From NCBI RefSeq assembly GCF_000378045.1, contig NZ_KB899090.1, forward strand, positions 124,001 through 188,000: a DNA stretch of 64,000 nt, written 5' to 3'. This document shows, piece by piece, positions 46,765 to 56,140 of the stretch (the stretch's first letter is position 1; each line of letters starts with the position of its first letter). Origin of the DNA: Marinobacterium rhizophilum DSM 18822 (GTDB taxonomy: Bacteria; Pseudomonadota; Gammaproteobacteria; Pseudomonadales; Balneatricaceae). The notes beneath the pieces are model-generated. The model did not search any database. It was given only the letters and a program-made list of their open reading frames with translations, and was not told where the DNA came from. The position numbers and the translations under genes are program-made.

Positions 46765-47553
46765 CTAGCGTTTGAAATTTTGCGCCAATCGCGCTGCAGA
46801 ACTTTGCGGGAAGTCATGTATCACCCGCTCGAAATAACGCGCCGACTCGGCTGCATTGCCACGCTGATGGTTCAGTACACCCAGCTTGTAGAGCGCATCT
46901 GGCAGTTTGGTACTGCCGGGGAAATCGTCCACTACGCGGGAAAAGGCGCCCTGGGCCAGATCCAGCTTCTGCTCGGCCAGATAAATTTCACCAAGCCAGT
47001 AGTGTGCATTCGCCAGTCGAGGACTCGTCGGGTAGTCCTGCACAAAACGCTCAAAGGCACTGGCCGCCTCACCGAACTTGCGCTCTCGCACCAGCGCAAA
47101 AGCACTCTGGTAAGCCTGATCATCACTGCCCGCCCCGACAGGGGCTGAAGGCACGCTGGAAACGGGCGTTTCGGGCTCAGGCGTGAGTGCAGCAGCATTC
47201 GGCAAAGCCGCATCAGGGTTAAGCTCCGGGGACACAGGGGCCGTTGCTGCTCCGGTAATCAGCGTACTCAGGCGGCGATCCAGATCACGGTAACGCTCAA
47301 GCTGATCCTTTTGCATACGATTGAGTTCATATTGCTGTGATTCAACCTGGCCACGCAGACTGCGAACTTCGTCCTGCAATTGCTGCAGCATCAGCATGAG
47401 CTGCGTCTCCTGCGTTGCGAAGGTACCGCCACTGGAGTAGCTCTGACCAGGTCCCGGCGCGATCTCAATCACCGGCACGGGATCCGCGGCCAGAACGGCT
47501 GCTGGCGAAAGCGCCAGCAGCAGTCCCAGAAACTTGAGTCTGAATACAGTCAT
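46765..47553 (-). CDS. cpoB: Cell division coordinator CpoB
   Basis: CpoB (YbgF) is a periplasmic protein that links PBP1B activity with Tol-driven outer-membrane constriction. The 262-residue product has a signal peptide ending VLAADP and a coiled-coil trimerisation region (LQDEVRSLRGQVESQQYELNRMQ). A Pro/Ala-rich linker and C-terminal TPR repeats follow (from AYQSAFALVRERKFGEAASAFERFVQDYP). The ATG lies six bases after the pal stop; a GTG directly after that stop is possible. It is the last gene of the tol-pal cluster, as usual. Confidence 0.93.
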   Translation of the reverse strand: MTVFRLKFLGLLLALSPAAVLAADPVPVIEIAPGPGQSYSSGGTFATQETQLMLMLQQLQDEVRSLRGQVESQQYELNRMQKDQLERYRDLDRRLSTLITGAATAPVSPELNPDAALPNAAALTPEPETPVSSVPSAPVGAGSDDQAYQSAFALVRERKFGEAASAFERFVQDYPTSPRLANAHYWLGEIYLAEQKLDLAQGAFSRVVDDFPGSTKLPDALYKLGVLNHQRGNAAESARYFERVIHDFPQSSAARLAQNFKR

Positions 47554-47559
47554 GGGCAC

Positions 47560-48090
47560 TTAGCGGCCAGCGTATTTCAGCTCAACGCGACGGTTCTGGG
47601 CCCAGGAATCCGAGCCATGACCCATCACTGCCGGCTTTTCTTCGCCGTAGCTGATCACTTCGACCTGCCCTGCGTTCGAGCCATTTACCATCAGGAAACG
47701 CGCAACAGCGTTGCCGCGACGCTCACCCAGGGCGATGTTGTATTCACGGGTACCGCGCTCATCGGCATGCCCTTCCAGGCGCACGCTGGCCTGCGGGTTC
47801 GAAGCCAGGTAGCGCGCGTGCGCTTCCAGATCAGCGAAAGACTCGCCCTTGACGCTAGACTGGTCAAAATCGAAGTAGAACACGGTCTGCAGGTTTGCCA
47901 CTTCAGCCGGCAGTTCCGAGCCGGACAGGCCGCCCATGCCCGCCGAACCGGATGTCATGGCACCGCTGTCAGAACCCATGCTACCGCCCATGTCGGCGCT
48001 GTCGGTCTGAGTACTGGTGGAGCTGCAACCCGCCACCCACGCGAAAGTAAGAGCCAGAGCAGCAACCTTGGTAACGTTCAACGCACGCAT
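47560..48090 (-). CDS. pal: Peptidoglycan-associated lipoprotein Pal
   Basis: Pal is an outer-membrane lipoprotein that binds peptidoglycan and TolB. The 176-residue product has a lipobox VAGC with Cys22. A Gly/Ser/Met-rich linker follows (MGGSMGSDSGAMTSGSAGMGG). The OmpA-like domain has FYFDFDQSSVK, LEGHADERGTREYN and the diaminopimelate-binding ALGERR. ATG 48090 follows AGGAG ten bases upstream. An in-frame start at 48126 lies before the ribosome site and would spoil the signal peptide. Confidence 0.96.
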   Translation of the reverse strand: MRALNVTKVAALALTFAWVAGCSSTSTQTDSADMGGSMGSDSGAMTSGSAGMGGLSGSELPAEVANLQTVFYFDFDQSSVKGESFADLEAHARYLASNPQASVRLEGHADERGTREYNIALGERRGNAVARFLMVNGSNAGQVEVISYGEEKPAVMGHGSDSWAQNRRVELKYAGR

Positions 48091-48159
48091 CTTTCTATTG
48101 CTCCTTGAAGCGACCGTCATGGTCACTCATGTGTAGAGTAAAGTAATGTTAGCCCGGTC

Positions 48160-49461
48160 CTATTGCAAGTAGGGGGACCAGGCCGGCTCCCTAACATCAC
48201 CCGATGACGAAGGCATGCGAAAGCGCACCCGGCCATCGAGAGAAACTGCTGCCAACACACCATTGTTACCCTGCTGGGTCGCATACAGCACAACGCTGCC
48301 ATTGGGTGCGATGGTAGGTGATTCGTCCAGCGACGTCTGGGTCAGAATATCCAGCCGTCCTGTCTTTAAATCCTGTACCGCGATATTGAAGGCCGCCCCG
48401 GCGCCCGCACTGCGATGCACCATGGCCAGAAAGCGGCCATCCTGCGTCAGCTTGCCGCTGCTGTTGTAGTTGCCCTCAAAAGTCACACGCTCAATGCGCC
48501 TGTCCGCCAGGTAGACGCGGTAAATTTGCGGCTGGCCGCCGCGATCCGAGGTAAACAGTATGGACTGCCCGTCAGGCGCCCAGGTCGGCTCGGTGTCGAT
48601 GCCATAATGATGCGTAACCCGGGTCAACTGGCGACGCGCCAGATCCAGCGTGTAGATCTCGGGATTGCCGTCCTTGGACAGTGTCAGCGCGAGGCGCTGT
48701 CCGTCCGGCGCCCAGGCCGGCGCACCGTTGAGGCCCGCAAAGGACTGAATTTTTTCCCGCTTGCCGGTCGCCAGGTGCTGCACGTAGATCCCCGGACGCG
48801 AACTTTCAAATGATACATAGGCCAGCTTGCTGCCATCCTTGGACCAGGACGGCGACATGATCGGCTCGCGGGACTCCAGAATAGTCCGTGCCCGTGCGCC
48901 ATCGGCATCCGCCAGCTGCAGACTGAAGCGATGTCGGCCGCCGCCCTGGTTCTGGGCCGTCACATAAGCGATACGGGTTGAAAACGCGCCGCGCAGGCCA
49001 GTGAGCTTCTCGAACACCGCATCGGAAATGTAGTGCGCAATATCACGCATGTTGCGTGTCGAACCACTGATCTGTTCGCCAAGCACCCGCGTTTCCTTGA
49101 GGACGTCATACAGCTCATAGGTGACCTGCAGCTGCTCCCCTCCCGTGGAGGTCACGCGACCGATCAGCAGATAGTTCTGCCCGGATACGCGCCAGTCACG
49201 AAAGAACACCTGGGCCTGCTGCTGCGGAAAGCTGAGCATATCGCCGCGCTTCATGGCACTGAAAAAACCGCTGCGATACAGATCCGTAGAAACAATCTCG
49301 GCGAGATCCTCCGGCAGCGGTGTAGCTCCGCTCCAGCCAAAGGGCACCACGGCGATCGGCGTCGGCGCATCCACACCCTGCGTAACTTCGATCACCAGCT
49401 CGGCGCGCGCGCCAAATGCCAGCAGCATCAATACGCAGCACGCCAGTAGTCTTTGCTTCAT
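48160..49461 (-). CDS. tolB: Tol-Pal system periplasmic protein TolB
   Basis: TolB is the soluble periplasmic member of the Tol-Pal machine and binds Pal and TolA. The 433-residue protein has a signal peptide over about residues 1-20 (ends FGARA). The N-terminal TolB domain starts [21 protein letters not shown] six-bladed WD40-like beta propeller follows, with repeated [23 protein letters not shown] and similar motifs. ATG 49461 has AAGGTGG upstream. It starts five bases after the tolA stop. Confidence 0.97.
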   Translation of the reverse strand: MKQRLLACCVLMLLAFGARAELVIEVTQGVDAPTPIAVVPFGWSGATPLPEDLAEIVSTDLYRSGFFSAMKRGDMLSFPQQQAQVFFRDWRVSGQNYLLIGRVTSTGGEQLQVTYELYDVLKETRVLGEQISGSTRNMRDIAHYISDAVFEKLTGLRGAFSTRIAYVTAQNQGGGRHRFSLQLADADGARARTILESREPIMSPSWSKDGSKLAYVSFESSRPGIYVQHLATGKREKIQSFAGLNGAPAWAPDGQRLALTLSKDGNPEIYTLDLARRQLTRVTHHYGIDTEPTWAPDGQSILFTSDRGGQPQIYRVYLADRRIERVTFEGNYNSSGKLTQDGRFLAMVHRSAGAGAAFNIAVQDLKTGRLDILTQTSLDESPTIAPNGSVVLYATQQGNNGVLAAVSLDGRVRFRMPSSSGDVREPAWSPYLQ

Positions 49462-49466
49462 CGCTG

Positions 49467-50510
49467 TTACCACCTTAATCCCTCCGGCCGGAACTTGACT
49501 CTGAATTTTCTGAGATTGCGCTCAAACGTCAATGGATCCACTTCCGCAACCCTTACAAAACGATCTACCTTGAATACCGCCTGCACAGCAGCATTGTCGA
49601 ACCCCGAATCACCACTGCTCTGAACCAGATTAGCGCTGTCAACTTCGCCGGACGGGAAAAGTCGAATTTCCACTACGGCCTCCATGCCATTGCGAAACGC
49701 ACTTGAAACACGCCAATTGCGGCTTAACTCGGCGTTGATGTAATCCGCCATCGTCGTCATCAGCTGCTGCGATGCCCGATCTGCGGCAATACGCTGCTCC
49801 TGGGCGATGGCCTTTTCAAGCTCCTGCAGCTCGCGTGCCTTTTCCGCTTCTTTGCGCTGCTGTTCTTCCTGCTTGCGCTTGGCCTCGGCAACACGCTTGG
49901 CTTCGGCCTTGGCCTTGGCTGCAACTTCAGCCTGCTTTTTCTTCTCAGCCGCGGCTTTCGCCTGTGCCTCGGCCAGTTTTTTCTTTTGCGCGGCGGCTTT
50001 CGCCTGCTCGTCAGCCTGTTTTTTCTTCGCGGCAGCGAGCTTCGCCTGCTCGTCGGCCTTTTGCTTCGCCTCAGCCGCGACGCGGGCTTTCTCCTTTTCC
50101 TGGCGCTGCGTTTGGGCCTTCTGCTCGGCCTCTTTCGTCGCCTTTTCCTTTGCCGCCACTTCCCGCGCCTGCTGGTCCTTGACCTTCTGCTCCTGCGCCT
50201 GCCGTTCCTTCAGGGCCTTTTCCTGGGCGGCCAATTCCTGCTGACGCTGCTTTTCCTGTGCCTTATCGCGCTCGCTCTGCTTGCGCTGCTCGTCCTTTTT
50301 GCGCGCCTCTTCAATACGCCTGGCCTGCTCGGTCTGCTTTTCCAGCGCCTGACTCACCGCGCCCAAATCGACCATCTGTGCCTGGATATGGCGCGGCTTG
50401 AGCTCGCGCGGATCGGCATGATCAAACCAGTGACCGGCAAGCAGCAACAGCACACCCGCGTGCAACACCAGTGCAAGCAGGCTCGGTACCAGGTAACTGC
50501 GCTTATCCAC
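49467..50510 (-). CDS. tolA: Tol-Pal system inner-membrane protein TolA
   Basis: TolA spans the periplasm and transmits the proton-motive energy of TolQR to Pal. The protein has one N-terminal transmembrane segment ([22 protein letters not shown]). A long helical domain rich in Ala, Lys, Glu and Gln covers about residues 55-235, and a C-terminal domain follows from about 245 ([16 protein letters not shown]). No ATG exists before the membrane segment. I use GTG 50510 (347 residues), eight bases after a weak TAGG site. A TTG at 50516 is the alternative. The gene begins ten bases after tolR. Confidence 0.92.
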   Translation of the reverse strand: MDKRSYLVPSLLALVLHAGVLLLLAGHWFDHADPRELKPRHIQAQMVDLGAVSQALEKQTEQARRIEEARKKDEQRKQSERDKAQEKQRQQELAAQEKALKERQAQEQKVKDQQAREVAAKEKATKEAEQKAQTQRQEKEKARVAAEAKQKADEQAKLAAAKKKQADEQAKAAAQKKKLAEAQAKAAAEKKKQAEVAAKAKAEAKRVAEAKRKQEEQQRKEAEKARELQELEKAIAQEQRIAADRASQQLMTTMADYINAELSRNWRVSSAFRNGMEAVVEIRLFPSGEVDSANLVQSSGDSGFDNAAVQAVFKVDRFVRVAEVDPLTFERNLRKFRVKFRPEGLRW

Positions 50511-50519
50511 CGTCAATAC

Positions 50520-50936
50520 CTACTCGGTTACCAGTCCGACACTCGGTGCGCCTGCCTGCTGCAGCAGCACCATGAGCCCGACCACCTTGTCATACTCCAC
50601 CCGCCGGTCACCCTTGACGAGCAGCATTTTTTCCGGATTGGCCGCCAGCACTTTCTGCACCCGCTCAGCCACATCGTCAGCACTGACCGCCGACTGCTCA
50701 GAGCCGCCGAGGTTGATGTAGTACTGCCCATCGGCGTCCACGGTCACGATCATCGGCTCGCTATCCTTACTGTCCACAGGATCTGCGGAGGCCTTGGGGA
50801 GTTCCACATCAACACCCTGGGTGAGCATCGGGGCGGTGACCATAAAGATCACCAGCAATACCATCATCACGTCGATATAGGGAACGACGTTAATCTCCGC
50901 GTTCAGCTTGCGCTTGCGCTTCTGTCGTCTAATCAT
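50520..50936 (-). CDS. tolR: Tol-Pal system proton-channel subunit TolR
   Basis: TolR is an ExbD-type protein with one membrane segment and a periplasmic domain. With TolQ it forms the proton channel of the Tol motor. The 138-residue product has AEINVVPYIDVMMVLLVIFMV, in which the Asp at about residue 23 is the proton-carrying residue. ATG 50936 is used. A TTG four codons earlier is in frame but unlikely. It is separated from tolQ by 121 bases, more than in most relatives, where these genes nearly touch. Confidence 0.95.
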   Translation of the reverse strand: MIRRQKRKRKLNAEINVVPYIDVMMVLLVIFMVTAPMLTQGVDVELPKASADPVDSKDSEPMIVTVDADGQYYINLGGSEQSAVSADDVAERVQKVLAANPEKMLLVKGDRRVEYDKVVGLMVLLQQAGAPSVGLVTE

Positions 50937-51057
50937 GCGCACACCCAATCAATGCGCTGAATGGCTGAATGATCACGGCGGTCCCGGGACAAAACCTCGA
51001 CCCCGGCACTCAGCGCACACCTGTATTTCTGTTGGCTTATCATGCACCCCACCCCGA

Positions 51058-51738
51058 TCAGTCCGCTGAATGAATACGACGGTGCAGTATGCTGGAAAAC
51101 TCATCGGCAAAAGTTTCGTAACGGTTCAGCAACCCTTCGGACTTGGCCGAGAAACGGTTATAGGCGATGACCGCCGGAATCGCCGCAAACAGGCCGATTG
51201 CCGTCGCGATCAGCGCCTCGGAAATACCCGGCGCCACCGATGCCAGAGTGGCCTGATGCATGTTCGCAAGCCCTCGGAACGAGTTCATGATCCCCCACAC
51301 GGTACCAAACAGGCCGATATAGGGGCTGGTTGAACCGACAGTGGCAAGAAACGGGAGGTGCTGATCCAGCTTTTCCTCTTCCCGCGCCAGGGCCACGCGC
51401 ATGCTGCGCTGAATGCCTTCCATCACCGCATCCGGGTCATAGTTGCGCTGCTGCGTCAGGCGGGTGAATTCCTTGATGCCGGAGCGAAAAATGTTCTCGG
51501 CGCCATTACCCGGATCCGGCGACTGATTCACTTCGCGAAACAGGTGCCCCAGGTCAACGCCGGACCAAAAACGCTCTTCAAAAACCGCCAGCCCCTTGCT
51601 TGCGTCGTTAAACACGCGACGACGCTGAAAAATCATGATCCATGACAGGAAGGACGCCAACAGCAAAATCAGCATGACCAGCTGTACAACCAGGCTTGCG
51701 TTGAGCACCAGGCTCCAGATCGACATTTCCTCGACCAC
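51058..51738 (-). CDS. tolQ: Tol-Pal system proton-channel subunit TolQ
   Basis: TolQ is an ExbB/MotA-type inner-membrane protein with three transmembrane segments. The 226-residue product shows SLVVQLVMLILLLASFLSWIMIF in segment one. Segments two and three are GLFGTVWGIMNSFRGL and APGISEALIATAIGLFAAIPAVIAYN, with the conserved Thr and Gly of the channel. The start is a GTG with GAGGAA seven bases upstream. An ATG four codons later lies too near a second GAGGAA. The usual upstream neighbour ybgC is missing. Confidence 0.95.
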   Translation of the reverse strand: MVEEMSIWSLVLNASLVVQLVMLILLLASFLSWIMIFQRRRVFNDASKGLAVFEERFWSGVDLGHLFREVNQSPDPGNGAENIFRSGIKEFTRLTQQRNYDPDAVMEGIQRSMRVALAREEEKLDQHLPFLATVGSTSPYIGLFGTVWGIMNSFRGLANMHQATLASVAPGISEALIATAIGLFAAIPAVIAYNRFSAKSEGLLNRYETFADEFSSILHRRIHSAD

Positions 51739-51962
51739 AACAATTTCCTCTCACGCGCCAGACCACTGCGGGCCGGCTTACTCGGTTGAAAAACAGGACA
51801 ATCCTGTGCCAGCGGCACCGAACAGACCACAATCGACTGCATACGTTATCGGCGCCAGGCACTGCAAGCCGGCTACCACACTCGACCCTAACACAGACCC
51901 CACGACGAACGCTGTATGATAGCGCTCATGCCGATTGGTTCACTCACAATCAGGAGCACCGA

Positions 51963-52004
51963 ATGATAGCGGCCGCAAGCTTGCTGCAGAATGAACGAGG
52001 CTGA
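51963..52004 (+). CDS. Possible 13-residue leader peptide
   Basis: The tiny frame MIAAASLLQNERG starts with ATG seven bases after AGGAG, one of the better ribosome sites of the region. Its TGA overlaps the ATG of a second small frame in a TGATG. A TATGAT element at 51915-51920 could be a promoter -10. There is no homology that I recognise, so expression is uncertain. Confidence 0.25.
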   Translation: MIAAASLLQNERG

Positions 52005-52177
52005 TGCTCGATAGCCGACCCCACGCACACAGCCGCACTACCTTAACAGGCGCGCGCAGCAGAGGTGAAGACCGGATGAGCAGAGAAGTCGTTTTCGCGA
52101 TGGGCAGGGACCAGGGACCTGGACCTTTGGGCAGTCGGGCGATTTCTGCGCTCACAATATCAGGCGCCAAGATTTAA
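52004..52177 (+). CDS. Possible 57-residue protein of unknown function
   Basis: This frame is linked to the preceding 13-codon frame by TGATG, so translational coupling is conceivable. The predicted protein starts MLDSRPHAHSRTTLTGARSR and is basic, with no transmembrane segment or known motif. It lies in the place where relatives have ybgC but on the other strand. It may be real or just an open frame in GC-rich DNA. Confidence 0.2.
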   Translation: MLDSRPHAHSRTTLTGARSRGEDRMSREVVFAMGRDQGPGPLGSRAISALTISGAKI

Positions 52178-52275
52178 TCAAGCGGCATCAGCGACACTAC
52201 TGCAAAAAGAATCTCCACCGTAACAACAAGCCCCTAAACAGTGCACGGTGGCGAGCCTGTTCCACCGCCACTGGC

Positions 52276-53289
52276 TTAAAACGTGCGTTCCGGCACCTCG
52301 AGACCAAAGTGCAGATACGCATGGTCCGTCACGATGCGCCCGCGCGGCGTACGCATGATGTAACCTTGCTGAATAAGATAGGGTTCCAGCACATCCTCGA
52401 TGGTATCCCGCTCCTCCGATATGGCCGCCGCCAGGTTGTCGACGCCCACGGGACCGCCGCCAAACTTCTCGATCATCGCCAGCAGGAGACGCCGGTCCAT
52501 GTGATCGAAACCGCGCTCATCGACACTCAGCATATTGAGCGCCAGATCCGCCGTACGCCGATCGATCTCACCATTACCCTTGACCTCGGCGTAGTCCCTC
52601 GCACGTCGCAACAGGCGATTGGCGATACGCGGCGTACCCCGGGCCCGCTTGGCAACCTCCAGCGCTCCGTCCGGCGCAATGGTGCCGCCCGACAGGCGCG
52701 CCGAACGCGCCACGATATGCGCAAGATCATCAATGCCGTAAAACTCCAGTCGCTGCACAATCCCAAAGCGATCCCGCAACGGCGATGTCAGCAGACCGGC
52801 CCGAGTAGTGGCACCCACCAGTGTAAACGGAGGCAGTTCAATCTTGATCGAGCGCGCCGCAGGCCCCTCACCAATCATGATATCCAGCTGATAGTCCTCC
52901 ATGGCCGGATAGAGAATTTCCTCAACATTGGGGCTCAAGCGATGAATCTCATCAATAAACAGGATATCGCCGGGCTCCAGACTGGTGAGCATGGCCGCCA
53001 CATCACCGGCCTTTTCCAGCACCGGCCCCGAAGTGGTCTTGATCGCGCCGCCCATTTCGTTGGCGATAATATTGGCCAGGGTGGTTTTGCCGAGCCCGGG
53101 CGGGCCGAAGATCAGGGTGTGATCGAGCGCCTCGCCCCTCTGACGCGCCGCCTCGATAAAAATCTCCATCTGCTCGCGCACCCGGGGCTGGCCTTCGTAA
53201 TCGGCCAGCGTCTTGGGACGCACCGCCCGATCCAGCACCTCCTCAGCCGGGCTGGACTGCGGCGCAATAAAACGGTCCGCCTCGATCAT
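52276..53289 (-). CDS. ruvB: Holliday junction branch migration helicase RuvB
   Basis: RuvB is the hexameric AAA+ motor that drives branch migration with RuvA. The 337-residue protein has [17 protein letters not shown], Walker [16 protein letters not shown], Walker [17 protein letters not shown], and sensor region [20 protein letters not shown]. The C-terminal winged-helix domain includes [17 protein letters not shown]. It starts 47 bases after ruvA in the same direction and ends the ruv group. Confidence 0.98.
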   Translation of the reverse strand: MIEADRFIAPQSSPAEEVLDRAVRPKTLADYEGQPRVREQMEIFIEAARQRGEALDHTLIFGPPGLGKTTLANIIANEMGGAIKTTSGPVLEKAGDVAAMLTSLEPGDILFIDEIHRLSPNVEEILYPAMEDYQLDIMIGEGPAARSIKIELPPFTLVGATTRAGLLTSPLRDRFGIVQRLEFYGIDDLAHIVARSARLSGGTIAPDGALEVAKRARGTPRIANRLLRRARDYAEVKGNGEIDRRTADLALNMLSVDERGFDHMDRRLLLAMIEKFGGGPVGVDNLAAAISEERDTIEDVLEPYLIQQGYIMRTPRGRIVTDHAYLHFGLEVPERTF

Positions 53290-53336
53290 GCCACCGCACT
53301 CCCTTTACAACATCTTCCAGCCAGAAACGCCATGCG

Positions 53337-53963
53337 TCAGCCTCCGACCATCGATTTAAGCGCCTGGCGAATCAGCGCCTCACAAGGCGCGTGAGTATCC
53401 AGCTGCTTGGCCGCCTGACTTACCGCCCGAGTAGCCTCTGCCGGCTTATACCCCAGCGCCACCAGTGCACTTTCGGCCTCACTGGCAGCATCCGGACCAG
53501 GCTCAGGCACCGACTCACCGGGGCTCGACAGCTGGAACTCGGCCGGTTCCGACACCTGCAATTCCTTGAGCCGGTCTTTCATCTCAACAATCAGACGCTC
53601 TGCGGTTTTCTTGCCAATACCCGGCAGGCGCACCAACGATGCCGTATCCCCCTGATGCACCGCGCGCACAAAGCTGTCCGCATCAATGCCCGACAAGATC
53701 GTCAGCGCCAGCTTCGGCCCCACGCCGTTCACCTTGATAAGGGCGCGAAACAGGCTGCGCTCGCCCCGATCAACGAAACCATACAGCAGCTGCGCGTCCT
53801 CACGCACGACGAAGTGGGTATACAGCGTTACCTGCTTGCCACGCTCGGGCAGGCGATAAAAGGTATTCATCGAGGCTTCGAGCTCGTAACCGACGCCACC
53901 CACCTCAATCAGCAACTGCGGCGGATGCTTTTCCAGCAATTCCCCTCTCAGACGTCCTATCAC
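53337..53963 (-). CDS. ruvA: Holliday junction DNA-binding protein RuvA
   Basis: RuvA binds the four-way junction as a tetramer and loads RuvB. The 208-residue protein has the N-terminal OB fold ([28 protein letters not shown]). Helix-hairpin-helix motifs follow around [13 protein letters not shown] and [18 protein letters not shown]. The C-terminal RuvB-interacting domain includes [16 protein letters not shown]. The start is a GTG that overlaps the stop of the preceding TRIC-type gene by four bases, so translation is coupled to it. Confidence 0.97.
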   Translation of the reverse strand: MIGRLRGELLEKHPPQLLIEVGGVGYELEASMNTFYRLPERGKQVTLYTHFVVREDAQLLYGFVDRGERSLFRALIKVNGVGPKLALTILSGIDADSFVRAVHQGDTASLVRLPGIGKKTAERLIVEMKDRLKELQVSEPAEFQLSSPGESVPEPGPDAASEAESALVALGYKPAEATRAVSQAAKQLDTHAPCEALIRQALKSMVGG

Positions 53964-54640
53964 AGCTCTTTTTTCTCCAGGTTACGGGCTTCTTCGGGTG
54001 ATTCCAGCTTGTGCCCCGCCACTATGAACTCAGGCAGCCTCAGACCCGCCACAATGGAGGCCATGCGAAACACGAACACAATGGTCATGGCGCTCAATTC
54101 CAGCCAGCGCGTGGGCTCGGTCATGACATGACCAAACACGACATACACCAGCGCCCCCATCAGCGCGCAACTGGCGTACATTTCGCCGTTCGACTGCAGC
54201 ATCAACGGCACCTGGCCGGTCAGGATATCGCGAATCATGCCGCCAGCCGCACCGGTGACCACCGCCATCATGACCACGACGACATCCGGCATACCCAGGG
54301 CAACCGCCTTCTGCGCCCCCAGAATCGCAAACAGCGATAACCCCAGCGCATCCAGGAACAGCAGCATGCGTCTTGGGTACTGGATATAGCGCGACAGGAC
54401 AAAGGCCAGCACTGCACTCAGGATGGCCACCCACAGGTAGGCGGTATTGCCGATCCAAAGCACCGGGTGGGCATTAAGCGTAATATCCCGCAATGTGCCG
54501 CCACCCAGCGCCGTGGCGATACCCAGCACAACCACGCCCAGAATATCCAGCCGCTTGCCCTGGGCCCCCAGTGCGCCACTGGTGGCGAACACCGCCACGC
54601 CGGCCAGCTCCGCGGCATAGACAAACTCAACGTAGGTCAT
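53960..54640 (-). CDS. TRIC-type cation channel family protein (YadS/UPF0126)
   Basis: This 226-residue inner-membrane protein has about seven transmembrane segments in two repeats. The repeat signatures are [37 protein letters not shown] and [18 protein letters not shown] with [17 protein letters not shown]. The family was UPF0126 and its structure resembles eukaryotic TRIC K+ channels. Its physiological job in bacteria is poorly known. It lies between ruvC and ruvA with four-base overlaps on both sides (ATGA and GTGA), an unusual place because ruvC and ruvA are normally adjacent. Confidence 0.9.
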   Translation of the reverse strand: MTYVEFVYAAELAGVAVFATSGALGAQGKRLDILGVVVLGIATALGGGTLRDITLNAHPVLWIGNTAYLWVAILSAVLAFVLSRYIQYPRRMLLFLDALGLSLFAILGAQKAVALGMPDVVVVMMAVVTGAAGGMIRDILTGQVPLMLQSNGEMYASCALMGALVYVVFGHVMTEPTRWLELSAMTIVFVFRMASIVAGLRLPEFIVAGHKLESPEEARNLEKKEL

Positions 54641-55155
54641 TGACGCCAGCGTCCATTGCGACTGGAACAGGCCCCCAGGGTGCGCACCAGACTGCTGCGG
54701 GTGTGGGCATGACAGATGGCAATGGCCAGCGCGTCGGCGGCATCCGCCTGCGGCAGACCCGGCAGCTTCAGCATATAAGACACCATATGCTGCACCTGCA
54801 CCTTGTCGGCACCGCCATTACCCACCACTGCCTGCTTAACCTTGCGCGCGGCATACTCATATACCGGCAGATCGCGGTTACTGCAGGCAACAATGGCCAC
54901 GCCCCGCGCCTGACCAAGCTTGAGCGCGGAATCCGGATTGCGCGCCATGAAGACCTGCTCAATCGCCATTTCCTGCGGGCAATACCGTTCGAGGATCTCA
55001 CTGACGCCGGCATAAACCTGCTGCAGGCGCTCGGGAAGCTCGTCACCCTTGATACGAATGCATCCACTGGCAACATATTCGTTGCGCCCGTTTAGATGGT
55101 TGATCACCCCATAACCCGTGATCCGTGAGCCCGGGTCAATTCCAAGAATCAGCAT
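54637..55155 (-). CDS. ruvC: Holliday junction resolvase RuvC
   Basis: RuvC cuts Holliday junctions symmetrically as a dimer. The 172-residue protein (E. coli 173) has the acidic active site: Asp7 in [13 protein letters not shown], Glu in [11 protein letters not shown] and the Asp pair in [16 protein letters not shown] 55155 is chosen because the protein then begins at the conserved MLILGIDPG. An in-frame start ten codons upstream is not supported. Its stop overlaps the TRIC gene start. It follows yebC after 189 bases. Confidence 0.97.
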   Translation of the reverse strand: MLILGIDPGSRITGYGVINHLNGRNEYVASGCIRIKGDELPERLQQVYAGVSEILERYCPQEMAIEQVFMARNPDSALKLGQARGVAIVACSNRDLPVYEYAARKVKQAVVGNGGADKVQVQHMVSYMLKLPGLPQADAADALAIAICHAHTRSSLVRTLGACSSRNGRWRQ

Positions 55156-55344
55156 ACAGGTCCGTATTATCCCTAAATGAGCCATGATACCGGCTCAAGC
55201 TTAGCCTAACGCCAAATAAAAGGCCGGGGCCCGGACTTAACAGATCTCATCCAGGCCGAAGCCCGCATGGCCTCCACTGGCGAGTACTGCATTCCGGACC
55301 CCAGCCTGGGGTGTCTCGGCGCGTCAGGCGCGAAACGGGATGAC

Positions 55345-56088
55345 TCAGTCGTCCTCCATTGCCTCGTCGGGAATCTCGGCATTGTGGAAAACGTTCTGGG
55401 AGTCATCCAGATCATCCAGCGCGTCAATCAGCTTCAGGACCTTGCGGGCAGTCTCAACATCCAGCTCAACGGTCGTGGACGGAATCATCGCCACCTCGGC
55501 AAACTCAGACTCGAAACCGGCCTCGGCCAGCCCCTGCTTTACATTCATGAAGTCAGCTGGTGTCGTAAACACATCCACCGAACCATCTTCATTTGTCACC
55601 ACGTCTTCAGCGCCCACTTCCAGCGCTGCTTCCATGATGGCGTCTTCATCAGTGTCATCACCAAAGCTGATCTGACCCTTTTTCTCGAACAGGTACGATA
55701 CCGAGCCGTTGGTACCCAGGTTGCCGCCATACTTGTTGAAGGCCGCACGCACCTGGGACACCGTGCGGTTGACGTTGTCGGTCATGCATTCGACCAGAAT
55801 CGCCACACCACTGATACCGTACCCTTCGTAGGTCAGCTCATCGTAGTTTTCACCATCGGTGCCGCCGGCACCGCGCGCAATCGCCTTCTCGACGGTATCG
55901 CGCTTCATGTTGGCACCCAGCGCCTTGTCCACCGCTGCACGCAGACGGGGATTGTCGTCCGGGTTGGGACCCCCTTCCTTGGAAGCCACAGTCAGTTCAC
56001 GAATCAGCTTGGTAAATATCTTGCCGCGCTTGGCATCCTGCGCCGCTTTGCGGTGCTTGATGTTGGCGAACTTGGAATGACCTGCCAT
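55345..56088 (-). CDS. yebC: YebC/PmpR family DNA-binding regulator
   Basis: This 247-residue cytoplasmic protein belongs to the YebC/TACO1 family. Some members regulate transcription (PmpR in Pseudomonas), while others are now linked to translation of difficult peptide motifs. Family marks are [46 protein letters not shown] and [23 protein letters not shown]. The C-terminus is acidic. It sits between aspS and ruvC, the typical gammaproteobacterial place. A hairpin with a nine-base stem lies just before its ribosome site. Confidence 0.96.
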   Translation of the reverse strand: MAGHSKFANIKHRKAAQDAKRGKIFTKLIRELTVASKEGGPNPDDNPRLRAAVDKALGANMKRDTVEKAIARGAGGTDGENYDELTYEGYGISGVAILVECMTDNVNRTVSQVRAAFNKYGGNLGTNGSVSYLFEKKGQISFGDDTDEDAIMEAALEVGAEDVVTNEDGSVDVFTTPADFMNVKQGLAEAGFESEFAEVAMIPSTTVELDVETARKVLKLIDALDDLDDSQNVFHNAEIPDEAMEDD

Positions 56089-56104
56089 CGGAATACCTCT
56101 TTCT

Positions 56105-56128
56105 GCAGGGCCGTCGCTGCGGCCCTGC
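56105..56128 (-). promoter_or_regulatory. Intercistronic hairpin between aspS and yebC
   Basis: Perfect nine-base arms GCAGGGCCG and CGGCCCTGC lie between the aspS stop and the yebC ribosome site AGAGGT. No T run follows, so it is more likely an RNA-stability or processing structure than a terminator. Confidence 0.55.
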
Positions 56129-56140
56129 CAATACTGTTTA

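Larger units (their letters stand above)
51739..52275. other. Gap between tolQ and ruvB where ybgC is expected
   Basis: In most gammaproteobacteria the acyl-CoA thioesterase gene ybgC starts the tol operon. Here 537 bases separate tolQ and ruvB, and no reading frame resembles YbgC. The gap must hold the tol promoter. It also carries two short overlapping plus-strand frames with a good ribosome site, described separately. Confidence 0.65.

Noticed and set aside
51967-51987. Run of NotI, HindIII and PstI sites resembling a cloning polylinker
   Set aside because: The stretch is only about 20 bases, lies in otherwise natural sequence and codes the peptide MIAAASLLQ in a frame with a ribosome site. 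No other vector sequence is present, so chance is the simpler reading.
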